This document shows, one piece after another, positions 1 to 6,304 of a DNA stretch of 6,370 nucleotides. Location: NCBI GenBank assembly GCA_910587545.1, contig CAJUMI010000050.1:11261-17630 (forward strand), given 5' to 3'. Source of the stretch: an uncultured Muribaculaceae bacterium (GTDB taxonomy: Bacteria > Bacteroidota > Bacteroidia > Bacteroidales > Muribaculaceae). How positions within the stretch are numbered: the first letter of the stretch is position 1; each line of letters starts with the position of its first letter. The notes below the pieces were generated by a model. It had not been told where the DNA came from, made no database searches, and saw only the letters and a program-made list of their open reading frames with translations. The translations under genes and the position numbers were made by a program.

Positions 1-716
1 GTGGCAAGTCTGCGACCGAAAACGACTACGCCCTGCCGCTGGAAATCTCTGTAAGCAGTCCGGCAGCCGACTCGACAGTCACCGCCGGCCGCAGCTTCAC
101 CGTAAGCGAGAATATCGACCCGGCCGAAAATTCATGGTCGCTGCTGCTGCAACGCCGTCCCGGCGACAACGGCCTGCTATGCTCTGTCGGGCAGCGCACG
201 GCTCTGCTCCAATTTGACACCGGAGCCGAAAATCCACGCTATATCACCGCCGAAACCCGCACACCGATAAAACTCGCCCGATTGTCGTGCTTCACTGTGG
301 CAACAGAGCGCCTGACAGCCTCGGGCTTCGCTACGGTCGCCGATCTCGACACTTACCTCGATGCGACGACTGATCAGCGCGAAGGCCGGTGGGTCTATCT
401 CGACCGTGACACCGACCCGCGCACACTCAACACCGGCGGCGACTACCGCCTGGCGACCGTCGCCCGCGACGACGGCTGCATAGAGATCATCTACCTCGGC
501 GGCGCGAAGTCAGCCGACGGCCACTGGCAACCGCTGAGGCTCAAAGGATTGCTGACCCCTACAACGTTTATCAATCACTACAATCTTGTATGGTATGACG
601 CTTACGGATCGCGCATCGACGCCGAAACCTGCGCCGACATCACCGACGGCTCGATTCTGCGGCTCAACTTCCCGCTCCACGGCGGCTCTATCCGCTTCTG
701 CAAAGTCAGGCCCTGA
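1..716 (+). CDS. Unrecognised protein, C-terminal part only (5' end off the window)
   Basis: The frame is open from base 3 to the TGA at 714-716, giving 237 residues, and continues off the left edge, so the true start is not in the window. The TTG at 282 is not needed as a start, because the codons before it read as ordinary protein in the same frame with the same G/C-rich third positions. I do not recognise the family. The visible part is rich in Thr, Asp and Gly with alternating hydrophobic residues, suggesting beta structure. The last 80 or so residues look like a compact domain, with patterns such as IEIIYLGGAK, LKGLLTPTTF, NLVWYDAYG and a closing LRLNFPLHGGSIRF. No membrane segment or catalytic motif is visible. 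It converges with the PepSY-like lipoprotein gene and overlaps its 3' end by 11 bases. The coding call is firm; the function is unknown. Confidence 0.8.
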   Translation, partial: GKSATENDYALPLEISVSSPAADSTVTAGRSFTVSENIDPAENSWSLLLQRRPGDNGLLCSVGQRTALLQFDTGAENPRYITAETRTPIKLARLSCFTVATERLTASGFATVADLDTYLDATTDQREGRWVYLDRDTDPRTLNTGGDYRLATVARDDGCIEIIYLGGAKSADGHWQPLRLKGLLTPTTFINHYNLVWYDAYGSRIDAETCADITDGSILRLNFPLHGGSIRFCKVRP

Positions 717-1158
717 CACGGTTTGAGCCCGTGATCTGCTCCGTGGCGACATCATAGCTCAGCGTCTCGTTGAGCAGTACCACTGTATAGGTAGTGCGGT
801 CACGCTCGATGCTGAACACGTTGCCGAGATTCTCGGTCTCTTCGAGATAACTGTAAAGCGACGGCGGCAGCCTGTCAAACAGCAACACCTGCGGCAACGG
901 CATACCGTAGCCGTTGACAGCCTCCCATTCACACTTCTTGTTAAAAGTCAGACCCGGACCATTGATGATCCTCACATGATAGGTCGTGGCTGATGCCGAG
1001 AAATCCTCGATGCCGGAGTTCGGGAAATACTGTGCTATAAATTCTGAAATTTCAGAAGGCAGCTCACCCCAGGGTTCATTGTCGCGGCATGCCGACATAA
1101 CCGCTGTCAGAGGCGTTACAACCATGATTAAGATTGAGAAAAGAGTCTTGACTTTCAT
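706..1158 (-). CDS. PepSY-like (DUF2874-type) lipoprotein
   Basis: This is a 150-residue protein that I expect to be exported and lipid-anchored. Residues 1-23 form a signal peptide (MKVK, then a hydrophobic stretch) ending in the lipobox MSAC, with Cys24 as the lipidated residue. The mature part reads as two PepSY-like repeats of the kind found in small Bacteroidetes periplasmic proteins (DUF2874, also called putative beta-lactamase-inhibitor-like). Repeat 1, about residues 33-82, runs LPSEISEFIAQYFP, then YHVRIINGPGLTFN, then CEWEAV. Repeat 2, about 97-137, runs LPPSLYSYLEE, then TYTVVLLNETLSYD. The pattern is helix, then 'Y.V.L.N...L.F', then 'W'. No catalytic site is expected; family members are thought to bind or inhibit other proteins, but the real role is not established. 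The start at 1158 is supported by the signal peptide directly after it. It is transcribed alone, and its 3' end overlaps the convergent left-edge gene. No strong promoter was found close to its start. Confidence 0.8.
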   Translation of the reverse strand: MKVKTLFSILIMVVTPLTAVMSACRDNEPWGELPSEISEFIAQYFPNSGIEDFSASATTYHVRIINGPGLTFNKKCEWEAVNGYGMPLPQVLLFDRLPPSLYSYLEETENLGNVFSIERDRTTYTVVLLNETLSYDVATEQITGSNRVRA

Positions 1159-1278
1159 CTTGATAATTGTTAAGCGGTGTTATGATTTACCAACATCCTT
1201 TATTGCCCGATTGTTCCCCGCCGCAGTGTTAAAACCTACCCCGCCGCACGTTTCCCAACCGCCAAACAGCCTGAAAGT

Positions 1279-1286
1279 CAAAAATA
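1279..1286 (-). promoter_or_regulatory. Weak candidate -7 element for the PepSY-like gene
   Basis: Read on the minus strand, these bases are TATTTTTG, an exact match to the Bacteroidetes -7 pattern TAnnTTTG. No TTTG lies 19-21 bases upstream on that strand, and the element would imply a leader of more than 100 bases before the start at 1158. That is much longer than for the other promoters here, whose -7 boxes begin 35-38 bases from their ATG. This is a low-confidence candidate only. The rest of the 1159-1370 gap shows nothing else I can name apart from the rightward promoter at 1309-1341. Confidence 0.2.
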
Positions 1287-1308
1287 TGCTATAAAACACA
1301 TCGAATAA

Positions 1309-1341
1309 TTTGGAAAAGATATTTTAGACATGTTACCTTTG
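1309..1341 (+). promoter_or_regulatory. Bacteroidetes-type promoter for the 1371 gene
   Basis: TTTG at 1309-1312 is followed after 21 bases by TACCTTTG at 1334-1341, matching the known Bacteroides housekeeping consensus TTTG-N19-21-TAnnTTTG exactly. Transcription would start near 1348, giving a leader of roughly 20-25 bases to the ATG at 1371. This supports 1371 rather than 1396 as the original start of the downstream gene. The leader contains a run of seven T at 1361-1367. Confidence 0.7.
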
Positions 1342-1370
1342 CAAAAGCCAATCATATCAATTTTTTTGCC

Positions 1371-1820
1371 ATGTCAGCGACCGCAATAAAACTGTTTGCA
1401 TATGTATTCGCAACCATTTGCGCGTTGCACACTCATGCACGGGAGAGCACTGCCGCCGCTCGTTGTAGATCCGCTCAAAAGCGAGCTTCTTGACGACGCC
1501 GTATGGGATTTCTCACAGCAATGGACGGGCGACGACAGGTCAGGCGCTTCGGTTCATGTCTATGGAGATCCGCTGTTGTCTGAAACAGTCGCGGGACGAA
1601 GATCGTGGTACGGAATCTACGGAGATTCAATATTCTACAACGGAGAGGAAGACCGTCTCACGACCATTGTCGCCGAGCGGCCGGTATATATGGTTTCCGG
1701 GCCGTTGATTCCGGGAAGCGGCAAAGGCGGTCTTTTCTTATATGGTAGCGACTTGTTAATGTTTCGGGGAATGGGGAGAAATTAAAACAGCTGAAATTTG
1801 GCAGTGTCGCCGATGTGCAT
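1371..1820 (+). pseudogene. Probable frameshifted gene for a small secreted protein (longest intact frame 1396-1785)
   Basis: The longest intact frame is 1396-1785 (129 residues), but its N-terminus (MHMYSQPFARC) has no export signal and reads oddly. The ATG at 1371, correctly placed behind the consensus promoter, opens a different frame. That frame gives a good signal peptide: a Lys, a hydrophobic core LFAYVFATICAL and a likely cut after THA at residue 23. It then stops at 1491-1493. The protein-like body starts in the other frame at about 1456 (VVDPLKSELLDDAVWDFS) and continues with RRSWYGIYGDSIFYNGEEDR to residues GKGGLFLYGSD. A one-base shift between about 1430 and 1466 would join signal peptide and body. 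A second possible shift near 1750 would replace the short ending LLMFRGMGRN with a frame that continues to the stop at 1821-1823. The function is unknown. The most likely reading is a decaying gene for an exported protein. The alternatives are a sequencing error, or a real cytosolic ORF starting at 1396. Confidence 0.5.
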
Positions 1821-1828
1821 TAATTTTG
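1797..1828 (+). promoter_or_regulatory. Bacteroidetes-type promoter of the lipoprotein-pepT-miaA operon
   Basis: TTTG at 1797-1800 is followed after 20 bases by TAATTTTG at 1821-1828, a full match to TTTG-N19-21-TAnnTTTG. The predicted transcript starts near 1835, about 20 bases before the ATG at 1856. The leader is A/T-rich with no Shine-Dalgarno sequence, which is normal for the phylum. No other promoter of this quality was seen between here and miaA, so it probably drives all three genes. Confidence 0.75.
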
Positions 1829-1855
1829 TCACATAAATAATTAAACATTATAACC

Positions 1856-2653
1856 ATGAATATCTTACGCTCGGCTATCGCTCCGGCAATATTGACTGCC
1901 GCCATGGCCTTTACAGCATGTGGAGACAAGACGACACCGGTTCTCATCGAACAGGGCGAACGTCTCAACTCCGAACTACAGACACTGGCTCAGGAAAATC
2001 CGGCTCTCATCGCCGAAGCCAAAGCCGCATTTGCTGACAACCGCATGACCGTCGACGTGAAACTCGCCGACTCGCTCTTTATGGTGGCTCAGATAACGGA
2101 GCCACTGTTCAACTACTTCACAGCCTGCGAGATCAAAAACCATCTTGACAAAAATCTGGAAGTGACAGTAAACGCTCTCAGCGAGAAGGATGCGCCCATC
2201 GCCGTTAACCTCACCGACGTCTACGGTGACTCGAAGACCTACGAACTCTCGCCGGCTCTGATACGCCGCATGGTGAAATCGCCTTTGGCCCAGCTCGATT
2301 TCAATGAAGCCAAGACGGCTCTGTTTGCAGCGTTCGAAGCATCGGAAGAGCAGTTCCGACCCGAGACCGAAGGTCCGGTCACTGGTTTTTCCACATCGTT
2401 CAAGGGTGGCTTCTACGCCTACGACGTGGAGTTTGCCAACCCGCGCAGTTACAAAGAGCTGACCACAGCAAATCTCAAGGCCCGCGCGCTGAAAGTGTTA
2501 GAAAAACGTTATGCCAATCTGGGGACGCTACGACCGGTGCTTTTCGGCATGTATAAAACCCTCGGCATCGACGGCTTCCATCTTGTCTACTCGGCCGGCG
2601 AAGGCAAACCCTCACTGAAAACAACCGTCACACTGTCAAACCTCAATAAATAA
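1856..2653 (+). CDS. Unrecognised lipoprotein, first gene of the pepT-miaA operon
   Basis: This 265-residue protein has a clear lipoprotein signal peptide. Residues 1-21 are hydrophobic with one Arg near the start and end in the lipobox FTAC, with Cys22 lipidated and Gly-Asp-Lys following. That tail does not look like the acidic surface-export signal of Bacteroides lipoproteins, so a periplasm-facing position is more likely (inference). The mature part starts with a charged, probably helical stretch (about 28-62). Mixed segments follow: MTVDVKLADSLFMVAQ (64-79), a central part with LTDVYGDSKTYELSP (119-133), and a C-terminal half with GGFYAYDVEFANP (184-196), a basic helix and the end strand LKTTVTLSNL. 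No enzyme motif or transmembrane segment beyond the signal is visible, and I do not recognise the family. It sits directly behind a consensus promoter. Its TAA shares one base with the pepT ATG (TAATG at 2651-2655), so the two are probably translationally coupled. Confidence 0.85.
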   Translation: MNILRSAIAPAILTAAMAFTACGDKTTPVLIEQGERLNSELQTLAQENPALIAEAKAAFADNRMTVDVKLADSLFMVAQITEPLFNYFTACEIKNHLDKNLEVTVNALSEKDAPIAVNLTDVYGDSKTYELSPALIRRMVKSPLAQLDFNEAKTALFAAFEASEEQFRPETEGPVTGFSTSFKGGFYAYDVEFANPRSYKELTTANLKARALKVLEKRYANLGTLRPVLFGMYKTLGIDGFHLVYSAGEGKPSLKTTVTLSNLNK

Positions 2654-3876
2654 TGAACGTTACTGACCGCTTCCTGCAATATGTAAAATTCGACACCCAG
2701 AGCGATGAGCTCACCAACATGACGCCATCGACACCGGGCCAGATGATTTTTGCGCGCCATCTCGAGAACGAGCTGCGCCAACTGGGTCTCACCGAGATTA
2801 CTTTTGATGATAACGGTTACCTGATGGCCACCCTGCCCGGCAACATCACCGACCGTCATGTGCCTACCGTAGGCTTCATTGCCCATCTCGACACATCGCC
2901 CGACATGTCGGGTCGTCATGTCAACCCACGCATAGTCGAAAAATATGCCGGTGGCAACATCGAGCTCAACGCCGACGACAACATTGTGCTGTCGCCCGAC
3001 GAATTTCCCGAGTTGCTCAACTATGTCGGCCAGGATCTCATCGTGACCGACGGCCGAACGCTGCTCGGCGCCGACGACAAGGCGGGCATAGCCGAGATCA
3101 TCTCAGCTGTCGACTATCTCAAAAACCATCCCGAGATCAAGCACGGCAAAATACGCATAGCGTTCAACCCCGACGAAGAGATCGGCCAGGGCGCCCATAA
3201 ATTTGACGTGGAACTATTCGGCGCCGACTGGGCCTACACGATGGACGGCGGCGAACTCGGCGAACTCGAGTTCGAGAACTTCAACGCCGCCGTGGCCAAG
3301 GTGACATTCAAGGGCCGCAACGTCCATCCCGGCTACGCCAAGCACAAGATGATCAACTCCATGCGCATTGCCAACCAGTTTGTGATCATGCTGCCTCGCT
3401 GGGAAACCCCGGAGCACACCGAGGACTATGAAGGCTTCTATCACCTCGTCGGCATGGAAGGCTCGGTGGAGCAGACCGTGCTCACCTATATCATCCGTGA
3501 CCACGACCGCGACCGCTTCGAACGCCGCAAAAAAGAGTTTGAGCATCTCGCGCGCAAGATAAACCACGAGTTTCCCGACTGCTGCACACTCGAGATCAAA
3601 GACCAATACTACAACATGCGTGAGAAGATCGAACCCGTGATGCATATTATCGACATCGCTGAAGAAGCGATGCGTCAGGAAGGCGTCACTCCGCGCGTGG
3701 TGCCTATACGCGGGGGCACAGACGGCGCCCAGCTGTCGTTCAAGGGACTGCCATGCCCCAATATCTTTGCCGGCGGTCTCAATTTCCACGGCCGCTACGA
3801 GTTCGTACCCATCCCCTCGATGGAGAAGGCCGAGCGCGTGATCGTGCGTATAGCTCAAATCGTCGGTCAGTCTTGA
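2653..3876 (+). CDS. pepT: Peptidase T (tripeptide aminopeptidase, M20B)
   Basis: This is a 407-residue cytoplasmic zinc aminopeptidase that removes the N-terminal residue from tripeptides, helping recycle amino acids from imported or degraded peptides. The family signature is complete. HLD at 78-80 supplies a zinc His and the nearby Asp. GADDKAG at 139-145 holds the metal-bridging Asp141. PDEEIGQGA at 173-181 holds the general-base Glu175 and metal ligand Glu176. MDGGELGELEFENFNAA at 197-213 holds Asp198. NVHPG at 223-227 lies in the dimerisation/lid domain, and RGGTDGAQLSF at 353-363 is present. GGLNFHGRYEF at 374-384 holds the last zinc ligand, His379. The length matches the usual 405-410 residues. 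The ATG at 2653 is fixed by the conserved start DRFLQYVKFDTQS and by its one-base overlap with the lipoprotein stop. Its TGA overlaps the miaA start by four bases. Expression should depend on the promoter at 1797-1828. Confidence 0.97.
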   Translation: MNVTDRFLQYVKFDTQSDELTNMTPSTPGQMIFARHLENELRQLGLTEITFDDNGYLMATLPGNITDRHVPTVGFIAHLDTSPDMSGRHVNPRIVEKYAGGNIELNADDNIVLSPDEFPELLNYVGQDLIVTDGRTLLGADDKAGIAEIISAVDYLKNHPEIKHGKIRIAFNPDEEIGQGAHKFDVELFGADWAYTMDGGELGELEFENFNAAVAKVTFKGRNVHPGYAKHKMINSMRIANQFVIMLPRWETPEHTEDYEGFYHLVGMEGSVEQTVLTYIIRDHDRDRFERRKKEFEHLARKINHEFPDCCTLEIKDQYYNMREKIEPVMHIIDIAEEAMRQEGVTPRVVPIRGGTDGAQLSFKGLPCPNIFAGGLNFHGRYEFVPIPSMEKAERVIVRIAQIVGQS

Positions 3877-4778
3877 AGCGGCGACAACGCCCGCTGCTCG
3901 TCGTGATCACCGGTCCGACGGCATCGGGTAAAACTTCTTTGGCCATCGACGTGGCCCGTCGGCTGGGATGTGAAATCATCTCAGCCGATTCTCGTCAGCT
4001 GTTCGCCGATCTGCCGATCGGCACTGCCGCGCCGACTGAAGACGAACTCGCCGCCGCGCGCCATCACCTTGTCGGAACACTGCGACTCGACGACTACTAC
4101 AGCGTCTCCCGCTTCGAGAGCGACGCACTTGCGTTGTTGCCGGAGATCTTCGAGCGATCGGGGGGCTATGCTGTGGTGTGTGGCGGATCTATGATGTATG
4201 TCGACGCTTTAGTCAACGGCATTGACCGGATGCCGACGGTAAGCACAGAAGTGCGTGAAAAAGTGGCGCGCCTTGCCGACGAGCAGGGCAACGAGGGCCT
4301 GCTGGCCCTGCTTGAGATCACCGATCCCGAATACTATGCCGAAGTCGACCGCTTCAACATCAAGCGTGTGATCCACGCCCTCGAGATCTCGATGCAGGCA
4401 GGCACAGCATATTCGGCTCTGAGGACCGGAGGCAAAGCCATGCGCGATTTCGACACGGTCAAGATAGCGATCGACATGCCGCGCGCCGAGCTTTTCGACC
4501 GGATCAACCGCCGAGTCGACAGGATGATAGCATATGGTTTTGTCGACGAGGCAAGAACCGTCTACCCAATGCGAGAACTTAATTCTCTCAACACGGTCGG
4601 CTATAAGGAACTGTTTGCTTATTTTGACGGAGTATGGGATCTCGACACGGCAGTAGCACGCATCAAAAAGAACACACGGGTCTACGCAAAAAAACAGTTG
4701 ACATGGCTGCGGCGCGACCCGTCGGTTGTGTGGATCAAATCGCCGGCCACGGCCGACGACGTCATTTCTGTTTTATAA
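3873..4778 (+). CDS. miaA: tRNA dimethylallyltransferase (start TTG 3873)
   Basis: MiaA transfers the dimethylallyl group of dimethylallyl diphosphate to N6 of adenosine 37 in tRNAs that read codons beginning with U, the first step of ms2i6A formation. I place the start at TTG 3873, giving 301 residues, the normal family length. That codon overlaps the pepT stop as TTGA, and the protein begins MKRRQRPLLVVITGPTASGKT. The upstream ATG at 3753 in this frame lies deep inside pepT and would add 40 residues with no MiaA character. Motifs seen: P-loop GPTASGKT (14-21); DSRQLF (39-44) with the catalytic Asp; GGSMMY (104-109); DRFNIKRVIHALE (159-171), a variant of the usual N-D/R-RV-I-RALE segment; TVGYKEL (241-247); and NTRVYAKKQLTWLRRD (267-282), the tRNA/diphosphate-binding C-terminal signature. 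It is last in the operon, and its 3' end overlaps the convergent antiporter gene by 17 bases. Confidence 0.95.
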   Translation: MKRRQRPLLVVITGPTASGKTSLAIDVARRLGCEIISADSRQLFADLPIGTAAPTEDELAAARHHLVGTLRLDDYYSVSRFESDALALLPEIFERSGGYAVVCGGSMMYVDALVNGIDRMPTVSTEVREKVARLADEQGNEGLLALLEITDPEYYAEVDRFNIKRVIHALEISMQAGTAYSALRTGGKAMRDFDTVKIAIDMPRAELFDRINRRVDRMIAYGFVDEARTVYPMRELNSLNTVGYKELFAYFDGVWDLDTAVARIKKNTRVYAKKQLTWLRRDPSVVWIKSPATADDVISVL

Positions 4779-6222
4779 GCAGAAGCGCGTCGCCGACGTG
4801 AAGGCGTGTGTCGCCTTTAGGCACGACATAGGCGCCGTCCTTGCGTTTCACCATAATTATCAATGATTTCTCCGGCAGCACGGCCGCGCGTAGAGTCTCG
4901 CCGTCGATAAGCATGTCGGCGCTGACCACCATCTCGCTCATGGTCGAGGCTACGTCGTCGGGCAGTTCGACGCCGGTGAAGGCCGACCCACTGAGAGACT
5001 GACACAGATTCAGCCAACGAGCCATGTGAGTGACGGTCGTGCCCTGGATCAGCAGCGACAGCAAGGTGATGAAAAAGACAATGTTGAACATGAAACCGGC
5101 GTGCTCGACCGTAGTCGATATCAGCGCGTAGGTGGCAAAGATGATGGGCACGGCGCCGCGCAGGCCGACCCATGAGACATAGAGCCTCGCGCGCAGCGAG
5201 AACTTGCGGAAGGGCAACAAGCTCACAAACACTGCAACCGGACGCGCCACAAGAATCATGAATACACCGAGAGCGACTCCGGGCACGGCAACATCGACAA
5301 GTTCTGACGGATTTACGAGCAATCCGAGTGTAAGAAACATTATGATCTGGACAAGCCAAGTGAAACCGCCGAAAAACGTCGTGATCGTGCGTTTCATGGG
5401 AAGCCGTGTGTTTCCTACGACGAGACCTGACACATAGACCGAGAGATAGCTGTTGCCACCGACAAGCTCGGTGAGTGAGAACGAGAAGAAAACACAGGCG
5501 ATCATCAGCACCGGATACATGAATTCGTTGTCAGACTTCAGACGCCGCACAAGCCACACGGCAACATAGCCGATCAACAGGCCGCCGAGCGCGCCGAGCG
5601 CGAGCTGCACCATAAGCATGACAGACGACGACACTGCAACGTCGCCGGGAGATATGGCCGCAACGTCGACTCCTGTGAGGCTTATCAACATTATGACAAG
5701 CAGATAGGCGACGGGGTCGTTGGAACCACTCTCGAGTTCGAGCGTCTGGCGGAGATTTTCCCTGAGGCCTGTTCCGGCCGAGCCTAGTATTGAAAACACC
5801 GAAGCCGAGTCGGTCGACGACATGATCGCGGCAATGAGCATCGACTCAATCCATCCGAAAGCATATACGGGAGCAAAAAGATGAAACAGATAGTAGATGA
5901 ACGCGCCGGTCACGGCCGTCGTTATCAGCACTCCTACCGTGGCAAGCATGAGTCCGGGCCCGAGCACTGGCCGGATGTCGCTCAGTTTAGTGTCAGAACC
6001 GCCCGAAAAAAGGATGATGCTCAGCGACACCATACCGATGAATTGCGTCATCTCCGCTGAGTCGAAACGTATGCCAAATCCGTCTGATCCGGCGAGCATG
6101 CCTACTCCGAGAAATAGGACAAGAGTCGGCAGGCCGTAACGGCTGCCCGTGCGCCCCGCTAATACACTCAGCAGAAGCAAAGCGGCAGATACCAGCACAA
6201 TATTGTTAGGTGTCAGTTCCAT
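4762..6222 (-). CDS. Potassium/proton antiporter, CPA1 NhaP2/CvrA type, with RCK_C domain
   Basis: This 486-residue inner-membrane antiporter exchanges protons for K+ or Na+. Residues 8 to about 400 carry roughly a dozen hydrophobic segments of the Na+/H+ exchanger domain. Diagnostic motifs are LPTLVLFLGVGMLAGSDG (31-48); SSTDSASVFSIL (135-146), holding the ion-site Asp138; ESGSNDPVA (164-172), holding the paired Asn168-Asp169; and SWVGLRGAVPIIFA (350-363), typical of NhaP-type exchangers. The last 70 or so residues (about 418-486) form an RCK_C (TrkA-C) domain with DMLIDGETLR, SLIIMVKR, VPKGDTRLHVGDALLL. No NAD-binding RCK_N domain precedes it, as in NhaP2/CvrA. RCK_C is expected to bind a small regulatory ligand. 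The family is sure, but the transported ion is inferred from the NhaP2-like layout. The ATG at 6222 lies 38 bases from a -7 box and matches the family N-terminus. It is monocistronic in this window. Confidence 0.93.
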   Translation of the reverse strand: MELTPNNIVLVSAALLLLSVLAGRTGSRYGLPTLVLFLGVGMLAGSDGFGIRFDSAEMTQFIGMVSLSIILFSGGSDTKLSDIRPVLGPGLMLATVGVLITTAVTGAFIYYLFHLFAPVYAFGWIESMLIAAIMSSTDSASVFSILGSAGTGLRENLRQTLELESGSNDPVAYLLVIMLISLTGVDVAAISPGDVAVSSSVMLMVQLALGALGGLLIGYVAVWLVRRLKSDNEFMYPVLMIACVFFSFSLTELVGGNSYLSVYVSGLVVGNTRLPMKRTITTFFGGFTWLVQIIMFLTLGLLVNPSELVDVAVPGVALGVFMILVARPVAVFVSLLPFRKFSLRARLYVSWVGLRGAVPIIFATYALISTTVEHAGFMFNIVFFITLLSLLIQGTTVTHMARWLNLCQSLSGSAFTGVELPDDVASTMSEMVVSADMLIDGETLRAAVLPEKSLIIMVKRKDGAYVVPKGDTRLHVGDALLLIKQK

Positions 6223-6252
6223 ATAATGTCTAAAAACCGATTTATCGTCTTA

Positions 6253-6260
6253 CAAAATTA
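6253..6260 (-). promoter_or_regulatory. -7 element of the antiporter promoter
   Basis: Read on the minus strand, these bases are TAATTTTG, an exact TAnnTTTG match starting 38 bases before the antiporter ATG, the same spacing as at the two strong plus-strand promoters. The -33 position (about 6280-6284) carries no TTTG, so the promoter may be weak or depend on an activator. The -33 position also falls on the edge of the inverted repeat at 6281-6304. Confidence 0.5.
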
Positions 6261-6280
6261 ATAAAAATTTGTATTGACGA

Positions 6281-6304
6281 AGTGCTTGCACACAAACAAG
6301 CACT
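6281..6304. repeat. Perfect 8-bp inverted repeat, possible operator
   Basis: AGTGCTTG (6281-6288) and CAAGCACT (6297-6304) are perfect reverse complements separated by eight bases. Neither strand has a T-run after the arms, so it does not look like an intrinsic terminator. Relative to the antiporter promoter it covers and extends upstream of the -33 region, which suits a dimeric regulator site. It could equally serve a gene to the right of the window. The remaining bases to 6370 are A/T-rich, with no coding region or RNA gene that I can support. Confidence 0.4.

Noticed and set aside
986..1294. 102-residue plus-strand ORF running into the 1159-1370 gap
   Set aside because: Most of it is antisense to the signal peptide end of the PepSY-like lipoprotein, and the rest covers the promoter region; no protein features are visible.
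1756..1968. Minus-strand 70-residue ORF over the operon promoter
   Set aside because: It is antisense to the lipoprotein signal peptide and the promoter; nothing supports translation.
3214..3858. 214-residue minus-strand ORF
   Set aside because: It lies fully antisense to the conserved core of pepT; its composition (His/Val/Ala-rich) follows from the codon bias of the opposite strand.
3753..3872. Upstream extension of miaA to ATG 3753
   Set aside because: The extra residues are Arg-rich out-of-frame pepT sequence covering that gene's conserved zinc-ligand region; MiaA homology begins just after TTG 3873.
4817..5359. 180-residue minus-strand ORF
   Set aside because: It is an alternative frame of the antiporter gene, with Arg/Cys/His-rich composition and no motif.
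6281..6304. Reading the inverted repeat as an intrinsic terminator
   Set aside because: There is no T-run after either arm, and no gene ends nearby inside the window.
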